Source: Pseudomonadota bacterium
Lineage (GTDB): Bacteria; Pseudomonadota; Gammaproteobacteria; Steroidobacterales; Steroidobacteraceae
Assembly (NCBI GenBank): GCA_023457495.1
Contig: JAEWLQ010000063.1
Coordinates: 1 to 64,000 of the forward strand
DNA length: 64,000 bases
Direction: 5' to 3'
Shown: piece by piece, positions 1 to 7,886 of the stretch
How positions within the stretch are numbered: position 1 is the stretch's first letter
How the letters are laid out: the number at the start of each line of letters is the position of its first letter
The notes under the pieces: model-generated
Told to the model about the DNA's origin: nothing
The model's database searches: none
What the model saw: the letters and a program-made list of their open reading frames with translations, nothing else
Translations under genes and position numbers: made by a program

Positions 1-50
1 AATGGGGACATTCCTCGTTTCCTAGCAAACGGGGACAGACCTCAGGGGGC

Positions 51-342
51 TCGATGAGTCCCGGCGATGTTGTGTCAGCGTAGACGGCATGGCCGGCGCC
101 CATGCGATGGGGTGTCGCTCCCGCGGCGCACTCCAGTTGTTGGGTGCGCCAGATTTGTGGTCCGCCGGCCGTGGGGGCGGGATATCTGTCTCTGCCATTC
201 TGGAGGGGCGCCTAGCGCGGGCTGAGGGAGTCGTTTGCCGGCTCGGTGCCTTGCGCGAACGCCGGATGCGCCGCGTACGCGAAGCCCCATCGCATGTGCA
301 CCGTCCATGCCGTGCAAGGTTTCCGGCGCCGGGACTCATCGA
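51..342 (+). repeat. Left copy of nested repeat unit
   Basis: It starts TCGATGAGTCC and ends GGGACTCATCGA, so the unit has its own short terminal inverted repeats. A second internal inverted pair is visible (CATGCGATGGGG near 98-109 against CCCCATCGCATG near 284-295). It is an imperfect inverted duplicate of 636-937. No coding assignment is supported. Confidence 0.7.
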
Positions 343-635
343 GCCTGCGTACGAGGACGCAGAGTCCGCGTCGCGCAGGTAGGCGACGTGGAGTGTCGGC
401 CCGGATGGCTGGGGCAAGAGAAGAGGTGGAGATTCACGCTCCACGAGCTCCATCGCGTGCCGACAGTGTTGATGTGCTCGTGCGACGGATCTCTAACTAC
501 ACCGACGCTGCGAATCGGCACGAGTAATGGAGACGCATCTCTTCTCCATCTGGCCGCGGGCAGCCGTTACTGCGCGGCGATCCTGCTTCGCTCTCGAACG
601 AACGTGCCGCGCGTGTGGCCGTACCGCGACGCGCT

Positions 636-937
636 TCGATGAGTCCTGAAGACGACCGCGCGGACGGTGACTGGCAAGGACGGTGCACACGCGATGGGGC
701 TTCGCGGACGCGGCGCATCCGGCGTTCGCGCAAGGCACCGAGCCGGCAGACGGCGCCCTCAGCCCGCGCTAGGCGACATCTCAGTGTGGCAGAGACAGAT
801 AACCCGCCCGCACGGCGGGCGGGCCACAAATCTGGCGCACCCAGTAGCTGGAGTGCGCCGCGGGAGCGACACCCCATCGCGTGGGCGCCGGCCTTGCCAC
901 ACGCAGCCCAACACAGTCGTCTTCGGGGACTCATCGA
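636..937 (-). repeat. Right copy of nested repeat unit
   Basis: It is bounded by TCGATGAGTCC (636-646) and GGGACTCATCGA (926-937). Read on the minus strand it follows the left unit closely, including the stretch GGGGTGTCGCTCCCGCGGCG and the internal CCCCATCGCGTG. Small insertions and substitutions separate the two copies, so the duplication is not recent. Confidence 0.7.
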
Positions 938-1054
938 AGCTCTTACCGATACGACCCACGCCCCCCAGGTCTGTCCCCGTTTGCTAGGAAACGAGGAATG
1001 TCCCCATTTCCATCTGCGTGGCAAGATGGGGATTCAGCCAAGAAGGAGAGGGGA

Positions 1055-2191
1055 ATGCGCCATTCATTGCGTCGCGGGGCTTTGCTGATCACGTCCGGGT
1101 TGCTCGCCGTCGGGGTTTCCGCGAAGGACGCGGCAGTTGCGCCGGATCCCAGTGCGGTCGCGCTGGTCAAGGAGATGGGTCTGCAGGAAAGCGCGAAGCC
1201 GATGCGCGAAATGCCGGGTTGGCGCGCGCCGAAGAAGGTCGTCCTCACTCCGATGGGCAATCCCGATGCGCTCAAGGCCATGGCGCCCGGTGTCGAATTC
1301 GTGGTGGTCAATGGCGCGGAGCAGATGGCCGCGGCAGCGGGCGACGCGGATGCGATCTTCGGCGTCGACAATGTGGTCTGTGATGACCGCGTGCTCGCGG
1401 CGGCGAAACGACTGCGCTGGGTTGCGGTCTACTCCGCCGGTGTCGAGTCCTGCCTTGGCAAGACTGCGCTCGACAAGCCCGGCGTCGTGCTCACCAACAT
1501 GCGCGCCATCGCCGGGCCGGTGATGGCCGAACACGTCATCGCGCTCACCTACGGCCTTTCGCGCGGATTGCATGTCTCCATCAGCCGCCAGGCGCGCGGC
1601 GAAGGCTGGGGCGGCGGGTTCGCTGGCTCGCCGCTGCAGTCGCTCACCGGCAAGACGATGCTGGTCGTGGGACTCGGTGGCATTGGTCTCGAGGTCGCCG
1701 AGCGCGCGCATGGGCTCGGCATGAAGGTGATCGCCACGCGCAACAGTTCGCGCGAGGGCCCGCCGTACGTGAGTTACGTGGGCTTGGCCGACGAGTTGCC
1801 CACGCTGATTTCGCAGGCGGACGTCGTGGTCTCCGCGCTGCCGCTGGTGCCCGCGACCACCAATCTATTCGACGCGAAGATGTTCGCGCGCATGAAGAAG
1901 AGCGCGTATTTCATCAATGTCGGCCGCGGCGGCAGTGTCGTCACCGACGATCTCGTCGCCGCGCTCAACGACGGCGTGATTGCGGGCGCGGGCGTCGACG
2001 TCACCGAGCCCGAGCCGCTCCCGAAGGATCACGCATTGTGGAAAGCGAAGAACGTGATCATCACGCCGCACATGTCCGCGCAATCCGATCTCGGCCAGGG
2101 CGGTCGCGCGCTGGTGCTGCGGGAGCAGGTACGCCGCTTCGCCGCAGGCGACAAGCTGCTCGCGGTGGTGGACACCAAGAAGGGTTATTAG
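1055..2191 (+). CDS. Exported D-2-hydroxyacid dehydrogenase family protein
   Basis: The 378-residue protein belongs to the NAD-dependent D-isomer 2-hydroxyacid dehydrogenases. A Rossmann motif (GLGGIGLEVAE) sits in the middle. The catalytic set is present: Arg in NVGRGG, Glu in DVTEPEPLP and His in ITPHMS. I chose the ATG at 1055 because AAGGAGAG lies just upstream; the longer frame from 881 runs through the repeat element. The N-terminus (MRHSLRRGALLITSGLLAVG, then VSA-KDA) resembles a signal peptide with an arginine pair, which is unusual for a soluble NAD enzyme. It converges on the pobA gene at 2210. The substrate is unknown. Confidence 0.85.
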   Translation: MRHSLRRGALLITSGLLAVGVSAKDAAVAPDPSAVALVKEMGLQESAKPMREMPGWRAPKKVVLTPMGNPDALKAMAPGVEFVVVNGAEQMAAAAGDADAIFGVDNVVCDDRVLAAAKRLRWVAVYSAGVESCLGKTALDKPGVVLTNMRAIAGPVMAEHVIALTYGLSRGLHVSISRQARGEGWGGGFAGSPLQSLTGKTMLVVGLGGIGLEVAERAHGLGMKVIATRNSSREGPPYVSYVGLADELPTLISQADVVVSALPLVPATTNLFDAKMFARMKKSAYFINVGRGGSVVTDDLVAALNDGVIAGAGVDVTEPEPLPKDHALWKAKNVIITPHMSAQSDLGQGGRALVLREQVRRFAAGDKLLAVVDTKKGY

Positions 2192-2209
2192 CCCTCCGGA
2201 CGACGGTGG

Positions 2210-3385
2210 CTAGAGAGGCAGGCCGACGTAATTCTCGGCCATGCTCGTCTGCGCTGCGCGGGACTCGAACAGGTATTCGAGTTCGGTTTCCTGCATGCGC
2301 CTGGCGAAAGCGTCACCCGGAAAGGTATGCAGCTGCCGCGTCATCCACCACGAGAACCGCTCGGCTTTCCAGATGCGCCTGAGGCAGCGATCGGAGTAGA
2401 CGTCGAGCGGCCGTTCACCACGCTCGCGGTACGCGTCGCGCAGCGCCTCGTATAGATAGAAGACGTCGCTGACCGCGAGGTTGAGACCCTTGGCACCGGT
2501 GGGCGGCACGATGTGCGCCGCGTCTCCCGCGAGGAACAGCCGCCCATGGCGCAGTGGCTCGACCACGAAGCTGCGCAGCGGCGCGATGCTCTTCTCGATG
2601 GACGGCGCGCTCGACACCTGCGCGGCGATGTCTTCTCCGATGCGATGGCGGAATTCATCCCAGAACCGCGCGTCATCCCATTGCTCGACGCGATCCTCGA
2701 GCGAGCATTGCACGTAGCAGCGCACCCGCGTGGGCGAGCGCAGGCTCGCGAGCGCGAAGCCGCGCTCCGAGTTCGCGTAGATCAGCTCGGACCACGGCGG
2801 TGGCACATCCGCGAGCACGCCCAGCCACCCGAATGGATAGACACGCTCGAAGGTGTTGATCCGCTCCGCCGGAATCGAGCGCCGGCACACGCCGTGAAAG
2901 CCATCGCAGCCCGCGATGTAGTCGCAGTCGATCTCGTGAGTGACGCCGTTTTTGCGATAAGACACCCACGGCGCGGGGCCGTCCCAGTCGTGCGGCATCA
3001 CGTCCTCGGCTTCGTAGACACTCTCACCACCCGCGGCGGCACGGGCTTGCATGAGATCGCGCGTCATCTCGGTCTGCCCGTAGACGCAGACGGATTTGCC
3101 GACGAGTGTCCGGAAATCGATCCGGTGGCGCCGCCCGCGAAATCCGATCTCGACGCCATCGTGCAGTAGCGCTTCGTGGCGGAGCCGCGCGGCCACACCA
3201 GCCCGTTCGAGAATCTCCACCGTGCCCTGTTCGAGCACGCCGGCACGAATGCGGCCCAACACGTATTCGCCACTGCGACGCTCGAGGATGATCGCGTCGA
3301 TCCCCTCCCTCAGAAGTAGTTGGCCCAGCAACAGTCCCGCCGGACCCGCGCCGACGATGACGACTTGTGTACGTCGCCGCGTCAC
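2210..3385 (-). CDS. pobA: 4-hydroxybenzoate 3-monooxygenase (first copy)
   Basis: This flavoprotein hydroxylase converts 4-hydroxybenzoate to protocatechuate using NAD(P)H and O2. The 391 residues match the usual length of about 394. Visible are the FAD-binding GAGPAGLLLGQLL at the N-terminus, the GCDGFHG motif, and GDAAHIVPPTGAKGLNLA near residue 290. Compared from memory with the Pseudomonas enzyme, the substrate-pocket residues equivalent to Tyr201 (LIYAN), Ser212/Arg214 (SLR) and Tyr222 are kept, while the residue before Tyr222 is Cys. It starts 6 bases after the TonB receptor stop, so the two probably form one operon. A paralogue lies at 11109-12287. Confidence 0.93.
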   Translation of the reverse strand: MTRRRTQVVIVGAGPAGLLLGQLLLREGIDAIILERRSGEYVLGRIRAGVLEQGTVEILERAGVAARLRHEALLHDGVEIGFRGRRHRIDFRTLVGKSVCVYGQTEMTRDLMQARAAAGGESVYEAEDVMPHDWDGPAPWVSYRKNGVTHEIDCDYIAGCDGFHGVCRRSIPAERINTFERVYPFGWLGVLADVPPPWSELIYANSERGFALASLRSPTRVRCYVQCSLEDRVEQWDDARFWDEFRHRIGEDIAAQVSSAPSIEKSIAPLRSFVVEPLRHGRLFLAGDAAHIVPPTGAKGLNLAVSDVFYLYEALRDAYRERGERPLDVYSDRCLRRIWKAERFSWWMTRQLHTFPGDAFARRMQETELEYLFESRAAQTSMAENYVGLPL

Positions 3386-3391
3386 CCGGGC

Positions 3392-5683
3392 TCAGAATTC
3401 GAATTCGAGCGCGGCAAACCACTCGCGCGGACGTGCGTAGGCGATCTCCGCGTATCCGCTGCCCGTGGTGAGCGAGGAGTTGCCGGCGACGGGATACAGC
3501 TCGTCCGTGGCGTTGTTGACGCCCGCGGTGAATCGCCACTCGCCGGGTGAGCGCAATTGGACCTGCACGTTGACCGTGGTCACGTCGTCGAGCTGCGCGA
3601 TCTCCGGCGTATTGGTCGCATCGAAGAAGGTCTCGGATTGATACGACGCGTCGACGCGCGGAACGAGCTCGAGCTCGCCGACGTGGGCGGTGTAACCGAT
3701 GCCGAGATGCCCCTGCCACTCGGGCGCATACGGCAGCAGATTGCCGACGGCGAGACCGGGCGGCAGCACCGCGAATGGAATGTTGGACAGGTCGTCGATG
3801 GTGGCGTCGAGGTAGCCGACACTCGCGTCGATCAACAACGCATCCGTCGCGGCCCAGGTGAGCTCGGCTTCCGCGCCGTCGATGCTGGTTTCGCCGGCGT
3901 TGGTCACGAATGGCGCGACGCCGGCGGGCGCGGGTCCGCGGTACGTGAGCTGCATGTTCGTGTAGTCGGAGGTGAACACCGCGATGTTCAGCCGCAGCGT
4001 ATTGCCCGCGAGGTTGAGCTTCGTGCCGAGCTCGATGGTCTGCGCCTCCTCGGGCTTGAAGGGATGCAGCGCGGCCTGTTGCTCCGGCGTCAGCACAGAG
4101 TTGAAATGGCTGTTCCAGCCGCCGCCCTTGAAGCCTTCCGAGTAACTCACGTACGTCATGGCATTGTCGGTCCAGTTGAACTGAATGGACCCCGACGGCG
4201 TGAACGAACTGAACGTATCGCTGTACCACTGCGCCGGCACCTGCTTGATGTTCGGCGTTGCATAGTCGAACTGGTCGGGGAACGCATCCTTCCTGTCTTC
4301 CGTGTACCGGCCACCGACCGTGAGCGAAAACAGGTCGGTGAAGTTGATCGTCCACTGCGTGAAGGCCGCCCAGCTCTGGTTGTCGACCTTGTTGTTGTCG
4401 CTGTCGCGCTGGATGCCCGGGGGAGGCGGGTTCAGCTCGACCGTGGCGATGTCATCCGAGGTCTGCTCGAAGTAGTACAGGCCCACGAGGCCCACCAGCC
4501 GCTCGGTCTCGTAGGTGAACTGCAGCTCCTGGCTGAGCTGGTCGCCGGAGACGTCGTAGAAGGTGTGCAATATCGTGAGCGGCGTGTTGTCCGCGTCGCG
4601 TATGCCTATCCAGTCGACCTTGCGATACGACGTGATGGACTTCAGGGACAACGTGTCGGTGAAGTGGAAGGAGAGATTGAGCGCGGCGCCATAGGTTTCG
4701 AATTCGCTCTTGAGCGGCACACTGCCATTGTTCGAGAACGGGCCGCGACCCTGCAGATCGTTCGCGCAGCGCGGGTCATTGATCATGGGCACGGGCCCGG
4801 AGGTCGGGAACACCACGCCGGAACAGCCGGCGTCCTGGCTCGCGACGCGCGGAAACGTCGCCGCCTCGTTGATCGCCGCGAACACGAGCGGGCTGCCGTT
4901 CTCGTCGGACTTCGTGTAGTCGAGGATGAATGCGGCGCGCACCTTGTCCGACGGGGTGAAAACCCATTTGGTCCGGGCGGTCCACGTGTTCGTGTCGCCG
5001 AGATCGGTGCCATCGGGACGCGTGACGTAGCCATCCTGGTTGCGGTATCCCGCCGACCAGCGCGTCTTGAGCGTGTTGGAGAAGGGGATGTCGAGCGCGA
5101 CGAAGCCGTCGGTCAAACTATCCGCGCCGAGTTCGGCGCGCACCCGGCCGCCGAACTCGTCGCCGGGGTCCTTCGTCGACATGAGCACCGCGCCGCCGAT
5201 GGTGTTGCGGCCGAAGAGTGTGCCCTGCGGGCCGCGCAGCACCTGGATGTTGTCGACGTCGCGAAACGCCATCGAACCACCCACCGCATTGCCGATGTAG
5301 ACGTCATCGATGTACAGGCCCACGCCGGGGTCGACGGTCGAGGTCGGGTCCGTCTGTCCGATACCGCGGATGAACACGGCCGAGGAGGCATTGTTGCCGG
5401 CGAGCGGGGCGTTGTTGGCGAATTGCAGGTTCGGCACCACCTGGTCGAGCAGTTCGGTGCGAAAGATCTGCCGGTCCTCCAGGGCCGCGCCCGTAATGGC
5501 GGTCACCGCGATAGGCGTGTCCTGCAGGTTTTCCGACACGCGGCGCGCGGTCACCGTGATTTCCTCGAGGCCAACCGGCCCCTGGGGCGCCTGCTGCGCG
5601 ACTGCGGTCGAGGAAATCGCGGCGGCGCCGGCGAGCGTCAGGGCCGCGCGGACCGTCCTGGCGAGTTTCTTGGAGTTCTTCAT
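3392..5683 (-). CDS. TonB-dependent outer-membrane receptor
   Basis: The 763-residue outer-membrane active transporter has a signal peptide (MKNSKKLARTVRAALTLAG... AVAQQ) and an N-terminal TonB box-like stretch (EEITVTARR). Its plug domain has typical signatures (VFIRGIGQTDPTS, LRGPQGTLFGRNTIGG). A long beta-barrel follows and ends in aromatic-rich WFAALEFEF. It is clearly paralogous to the receptor at 16639-19029 (shared plug phrases such as IRGIGQTD and GVG-YIDDVY). Co-directional coupling with pobA suggests uptake of an aromatic acid or oligomer, but the ligand is inferred from context only. The divergent LysR gene at 5794 is the likely regulator. Confidence 0.92.
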   Translation of the reverse strand: MKNSKKLARTVRAALTLAGAAAISSTAVAQQAPQGPVGLEEITVTARRVSENLQDTPIAVTAITGAALEDRQIFRTELLDQVVPNLQFANNAPLAGNNASSAVFIRGIGQTDPTSTVDPGVGLYIDDVYIGNAVGGSMAFRDVDNIQVLRGPQGTLFGRNTIGGAVLMSTKDPGDEFGGRVRAELGADSLTDGFVALDIPFSNTLKTRWSAGYRNQDGYVTRPDGTDLGDTNTWTARTKWVFTPSDKVRAAFILDYTKSDENGSPLVFAAINEAATFPRVASQDAGCSGVVFPTSGPVPMINDPRCANDLQGRGPFSNNGSVPLKSEFETYGAALNLSFHFTDTLSLKSITSYRKVDWIGIRDADNTPLTILHTFYDVSGDQLSQELQFTYETERLVGLVGLYYFEQTSDDIATVELNPPPPGIQRDSDNNKVDNQSWAAFTQWTINFTDLFSLTVGGRYTEDRKDAFPDQFDYATPNIKQVPAQWYSDTFSSFTPSGSIQFNWTDNAMTYVSYSEGFKGGGWNSHFNSVLTPEQQAALHPFKPEEAQTIELGTKLNLAGNTLRLNIAVFTSDYTNMQLTYRGPAPAGVAPFVTNAGETSIDGAEAELTWAATDALLIDASVGYLDATIDDLSNIPFAVLPPGLAVGNLLPYAPEWQGHLGIGYTAHVGELELVPRVDASYQSETFFDATNTPEIAQLDDVTTVNVQVQLRSPGEWRFTAGVNNATDELYPVAGNSSLTTGSGYAEIAYARPREWFAALEFEF

Positions 5684-5745
5684 GAGTCCCCCGGATGGTT
5701 GCCGTCCATGACCGCGATGACGGTAGGCAAGGGCTGGGGTATCTT

Positions 5746-5767
5746 CAATCGCGATTGTTCGATATCG
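5746..5767. promoter_or_regulatory. Paired palindromes in divergent LysR/TonB-receptor promoter
   Basis: CAATCGCGATTG (5746-5757) is a perfect 12-base palindrome, followed at 5760-5767 by the perfect palindrome CGATATCG. Both lie between the divergent receptor gene and the LysR gene, 27-48 bases before the LysR start. This is a suitable place for a LysR-type recognition/activation site. The assignment is by position and symmetry only. Confidence 0.45.
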
Positions 5768-5793
5768 ATTATCACTGGCCTGGATAGTCCGCG

Positions 5794-6720
5794 ATGAACC
5801 GATCGTTCGATCTCAACCTGCTGCGCGTGCTCGTGACGATTCACGAGCAGGGGAGCGTCACATCCGCGGCCCGGAAGCTGGGCATCAGTCAGTCGGCGGT
5901 CAGCACGTCGCTGGCCAAACTACGCACGCGCTATGGGGATCCGCTGTTCAATCGCGTGGGACATGGCATGGAGGCGACGGCGCGCATGCGCGACCTGGTC
6001 GCGCCGCTGCGCGAAGCGCTGTCGCGCGTCGATGGAACATTCTCCGCGGCCGACCGCTTCGATCCGGCGACCACCGAACAGACCTTCACCTTCGCGATGA
6101 CGGACCTCGGCGAGATGGTGTTCATGCCGAAGATCCTGCGGCGCATCCGCCAGGTTGCCCCGCGCGCCACCGTGCGCTCGGTCGCCGCGAGCGCGGCGCA
6201 AATCCCGCGCTGCCTGGAAACCGGGGAGATCGATCTCGCGGTCGGTTACTTTCCCGACCTGCGCGAGAAGTCCTTCGTCGAGAAGCACCTGTTCTATCAC
6301 CACTTCGTGTGCCTGCTGCGGGCCAATCACCCGATCGCGTCCAGCGCGTTGTCGCTGGCGCAGTTCCGCGGCCTCGAGCATGCCGTGGTCTACGGCGCGG
6401 GCCGGACGTATGAAGTCTTCGAGCGCTTCCTGCGCGCGAAGAAGATTCACCGGCGCGTGGTGCTCGAAACGCCGCACTTCATGAGCATCCCGCCCATCAT
6501 CTCGCAGACGGATCTCGTGGTGACCGTGCCGCACGCGGTCGGCATCTTCGTGCGCAAGGCGCACATGAACATCCGCATCGCCGAGCCGCCTATCCAGACG
6601 CCGAAGATCGACCTCAAGCTGCACTGGCACCGCAACTTCCAGCGCGACCCGAAGAACAAGTGGCTGCGCGAACTGGTCGCCGGGCTGTTCACGGACGAGC
6701 TCGACGAGTGGCGGAAGTAG
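5794..6720 (+). CDS. LysR-family transcriptional regulator
   Basis: The 308-residue protein has the N-terminal winged helix-turn-helix of LysR proteins (FDLNLLRVLVTIHEQGSVTS, then AARKLGISQSAVSTSLAKLR). The effector-binding domain includes TFAMTDLGEMVFMPKIL, as in the NodD/LinR-like branch with FDLNLL openings. It is divergent from the TonB receptor-pobA operon, so the simplest reading is that it controls that operon in response to an aromatic effector. It converges on the GNAT gene with 21 bases between stops. Confidence 0.9.
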   Translation: MNRSFDLNLLRVLVTIHEQGSVTSAARKLGISQSAVSTSLAKLRTRYGDPLFNRVGHGMEATARMRDLVAPLREALSRVDGTFSAADRFDPATTEQTFTFAMTDLGEMVFMPKILRRIRQVAPRATVRSVAASAAQIPRCLETGEIDLAVGYFPDLREKSFVEKHLFYHHFVCLLRANHPIASSALSLAQFRGLEHAVVYGAGRTYEVFERFLRAKKIHRRVVLETPHFMSIPPIISQTDLVVTVPHAVGIFVRKAHMNIRIAEPPIQTPKIDLKLHWHRNFQRDPKNKWLRELVAGLFTDELDEWRK

Positions 6721-6741
6721 TTGTCGGCCGTAGCCAGCGAC

Positions 6742-7263
6742 TCAGCGCAGCGTGAGGTCCTTGTAGAAGACCACCGTCTGGCAGAACGGCCCTGCGGGCA
6801 GCAGCGCGTACTGGGGAATCGTGCCGACGCGTCGCCAGCCGCCGCGTTCGTAGAGACGCTCGGCGTCGGCGCTCGCGGTGTCCAGTACGAGCAGCGTGCG
6901 TCCCGCTTCGTGCGCGGCGCTTTCAGCCGCGGCGAGCACCGCCGCACCGACGCCGCCGCGCCGCGCGCGGCGATGCACGAGCATCTTGGAAATATCCGCG
7001 CGATGCGGCTGGTTCTCCGGCGTCGCCCAGATCGCCTGCGCGGTGCCGATGATGCCGCGCTCGTCCTCCGCGACGATGAGCGCGCGCTCGCGTCTCGAGA
7101 CGCTCTCGCCGACGCCGCGCCAGAAGCCTTCGGCCTTCGCGCGCGTCATGGGAAACATGAAGCTCACCGAGGCGCCGCCCTCGACACAGTCGATGAGCAC
7201 GTCGCAGAGCCCAGCGAGATCGCGCGGGCCCAGGTCATGGATCCGCCGGACCGTAAAACTCAT
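6742..7263 (-). CDS. GNAT-family N-acetyltransferase
   Basis: This 173-residue GNAT-fold protein shows the acetyl-CoA pyrophosphate-binding loop in motif A (MLVHRRARRGGVGAAVLAAA). A motif B region follows (LVLDTASADAERLYERGGWR). The ATG at 7263 overlaps the stop of the upstream XRE-cupin gene by four bases, so the two are translationally coupled. This XRE-cupin plus GNAT pairing is a common bacterial arrangement. The acceptor substrate cannot be told from sequence. Confidence 0.88.
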   Translation of the reverse strand: MSFTVRRIHDLGPRDLAGLCDVLIDCVEGGASVSFMFPMTRAKAEGFWRGVGESVSRRERALIVAEDERGIIGTAQAIWATPENQPHRADISKMLVHRRARRGGVGAAVLAAAESAAHEAGRTLLVLDTASADAERLYERGGWRRVGTIPQYALLPAGPFCQTVVFYKDLTLR

Positions 7264-7817
7264 GACGCGAGCACCACGACGTACCGCGCCGGCTTGCGCG
7301 TGCGGTTGCGGAACGTGACCGGCGCGTCCAGTTGCATCGCGAGGCAGTCGTCCTTTGCGAGTTTGTGGGTGACCTTGCCGACGGCTACTTCGATCTCGCC
7401 TTCGCGCACCCAGATCTGCTGCGCAACCGCGCGATCGCGCGTTCCGGTTTCGTAGGCGACTTTCGCGCCGGCGGGAAACTCGACAGCCACGATGCGGATG
7501 GGCGAGGAGAAGTTGGCCGGGGAGATGTTCGTGCGCACGTATCCGGACTGCGGATCCTTCCAGGCCACACGATCCGCGCGCCTCGACACCGGGTCAGGCG
7601 GCGCGGTGGCGTCATCGAACAGCGAGGCGAGGGTGACGCCGAGCCCGGTGGCTATCTTCTCGAGCACCACTGCCGTCGGGCTGGTCTCGCCGCGCTCGAC
7701 CAGCGAGAGCATCGAGCGGCTCACGTCACAGCGGGTGGCGAGTGCTTCGAGCGAGAGGCCGGCCGAGGCGCGCAGGTCCCGGACCCGCGCGGCGATACGC
7801 GAATTGATGTCTGTCAT
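7260..7817 (-). CDS. XRE-family regulator with C-terminal cupin domain
   Basis: The 185-residue protein has an N-terminal helix-turn-helix (IAARVRDLRASAGLSLEALA, then CDVSRSMLSLVERGETSPT). A C-terminal cupin barrel includes KVAYETGTRDRAVAQQIWVR. I take the start at 7817 (MTDINSRIAAR), because the 19 residues encoded further upstream are not family-like and run over a perfect palindrome at 7831-7844, a likely autoregulatory operator. It is coupled to the downstream GNAT gene by a four-base overlap. Cupin domains in this family usually sense small metabolites; the ligand is unknown. Confidence 0.88.
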   Translation of the reverse strand: MTDINSRIAARVRDLRASAGLSLEALATRCDVSRSMLSLVERGETSPTAVVLEKIATGLGVTLASLFDDATAPPDPVSRRADRVAWKDPQSGYVRTNISPANFSSPIRIVAVEFPAGAKVAYETGTRDRAVAQQIWVREGEIEVAVGKVTHKLAKDDCLAMQLDAPVTFRNRTRKPARYVVVLAS

Positions 7818-7830
7818 ACGGGAGGCGGCG

Positions 7831-7844
7831 TCCACTATAGTGGA
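7831..7844. promoter_or_regulatory. Perfect 14-bp palindrome upstream of XRE-cupin gene
   Basis: TCCACTATAGTGGA is a perfect palindrome that ends 14 bases before the XRE-cupin start codon. Its central CTATAG is AT-rich against a GC-rich background and could overlap a -10 element. Position and symmetry suggest autorepression by the adjacent XRE-cupin protein. Confidence 0.55.
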
Positions 7845-7886
7845 AGCATAGCCGGCACCCGCGCGCGCTGTCACGCGGGCAATGGT

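Larger units (their letters stand above)
1..1008. repeat. Composite inverted-repeat element, about 1 kb
   Basis: The first 42 bases are the exact reverse complement of 967-1008 (core GGGGACATTCCTCGTTTCC). Inside these ends lie two diverged copies of a roughly 295-base unit in opposite orientation (51-342 and 636-937), around a unique centre of about 290 bases. Six-frame translation gives only mirror-image ORFs from the two arms and no recognisable transposase, so I read it as a non-autonomous palindromic element rather than genes. The left boundary coincides with the window edge, so the true left end may lie outside. The same terminal motif recurs at 23756-23857. Confidence 0.8.

Noticed and set aside
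22..1024. Several 60-175-residue frames inside the first kilobase
   Set aside because: They come in mirror pairs (for example MPCANAGCAA from both arms), as expected from inverted repeats, and resemble no protein family.
881..1054. N-terminal extension of the hydroxyacid dehydrogenase
   Set aside because: It runs through the repeat end. A ribosome binding site and signal peptide start at 1055 instead.
3557..5797. 746-residue open frame antisense to the TonB receptor
   Set aside because: It is Arg/Val/Glu-rich mirror text with no domain. It arises from GC-rich codon bias opposite a well-supported receptor gene.
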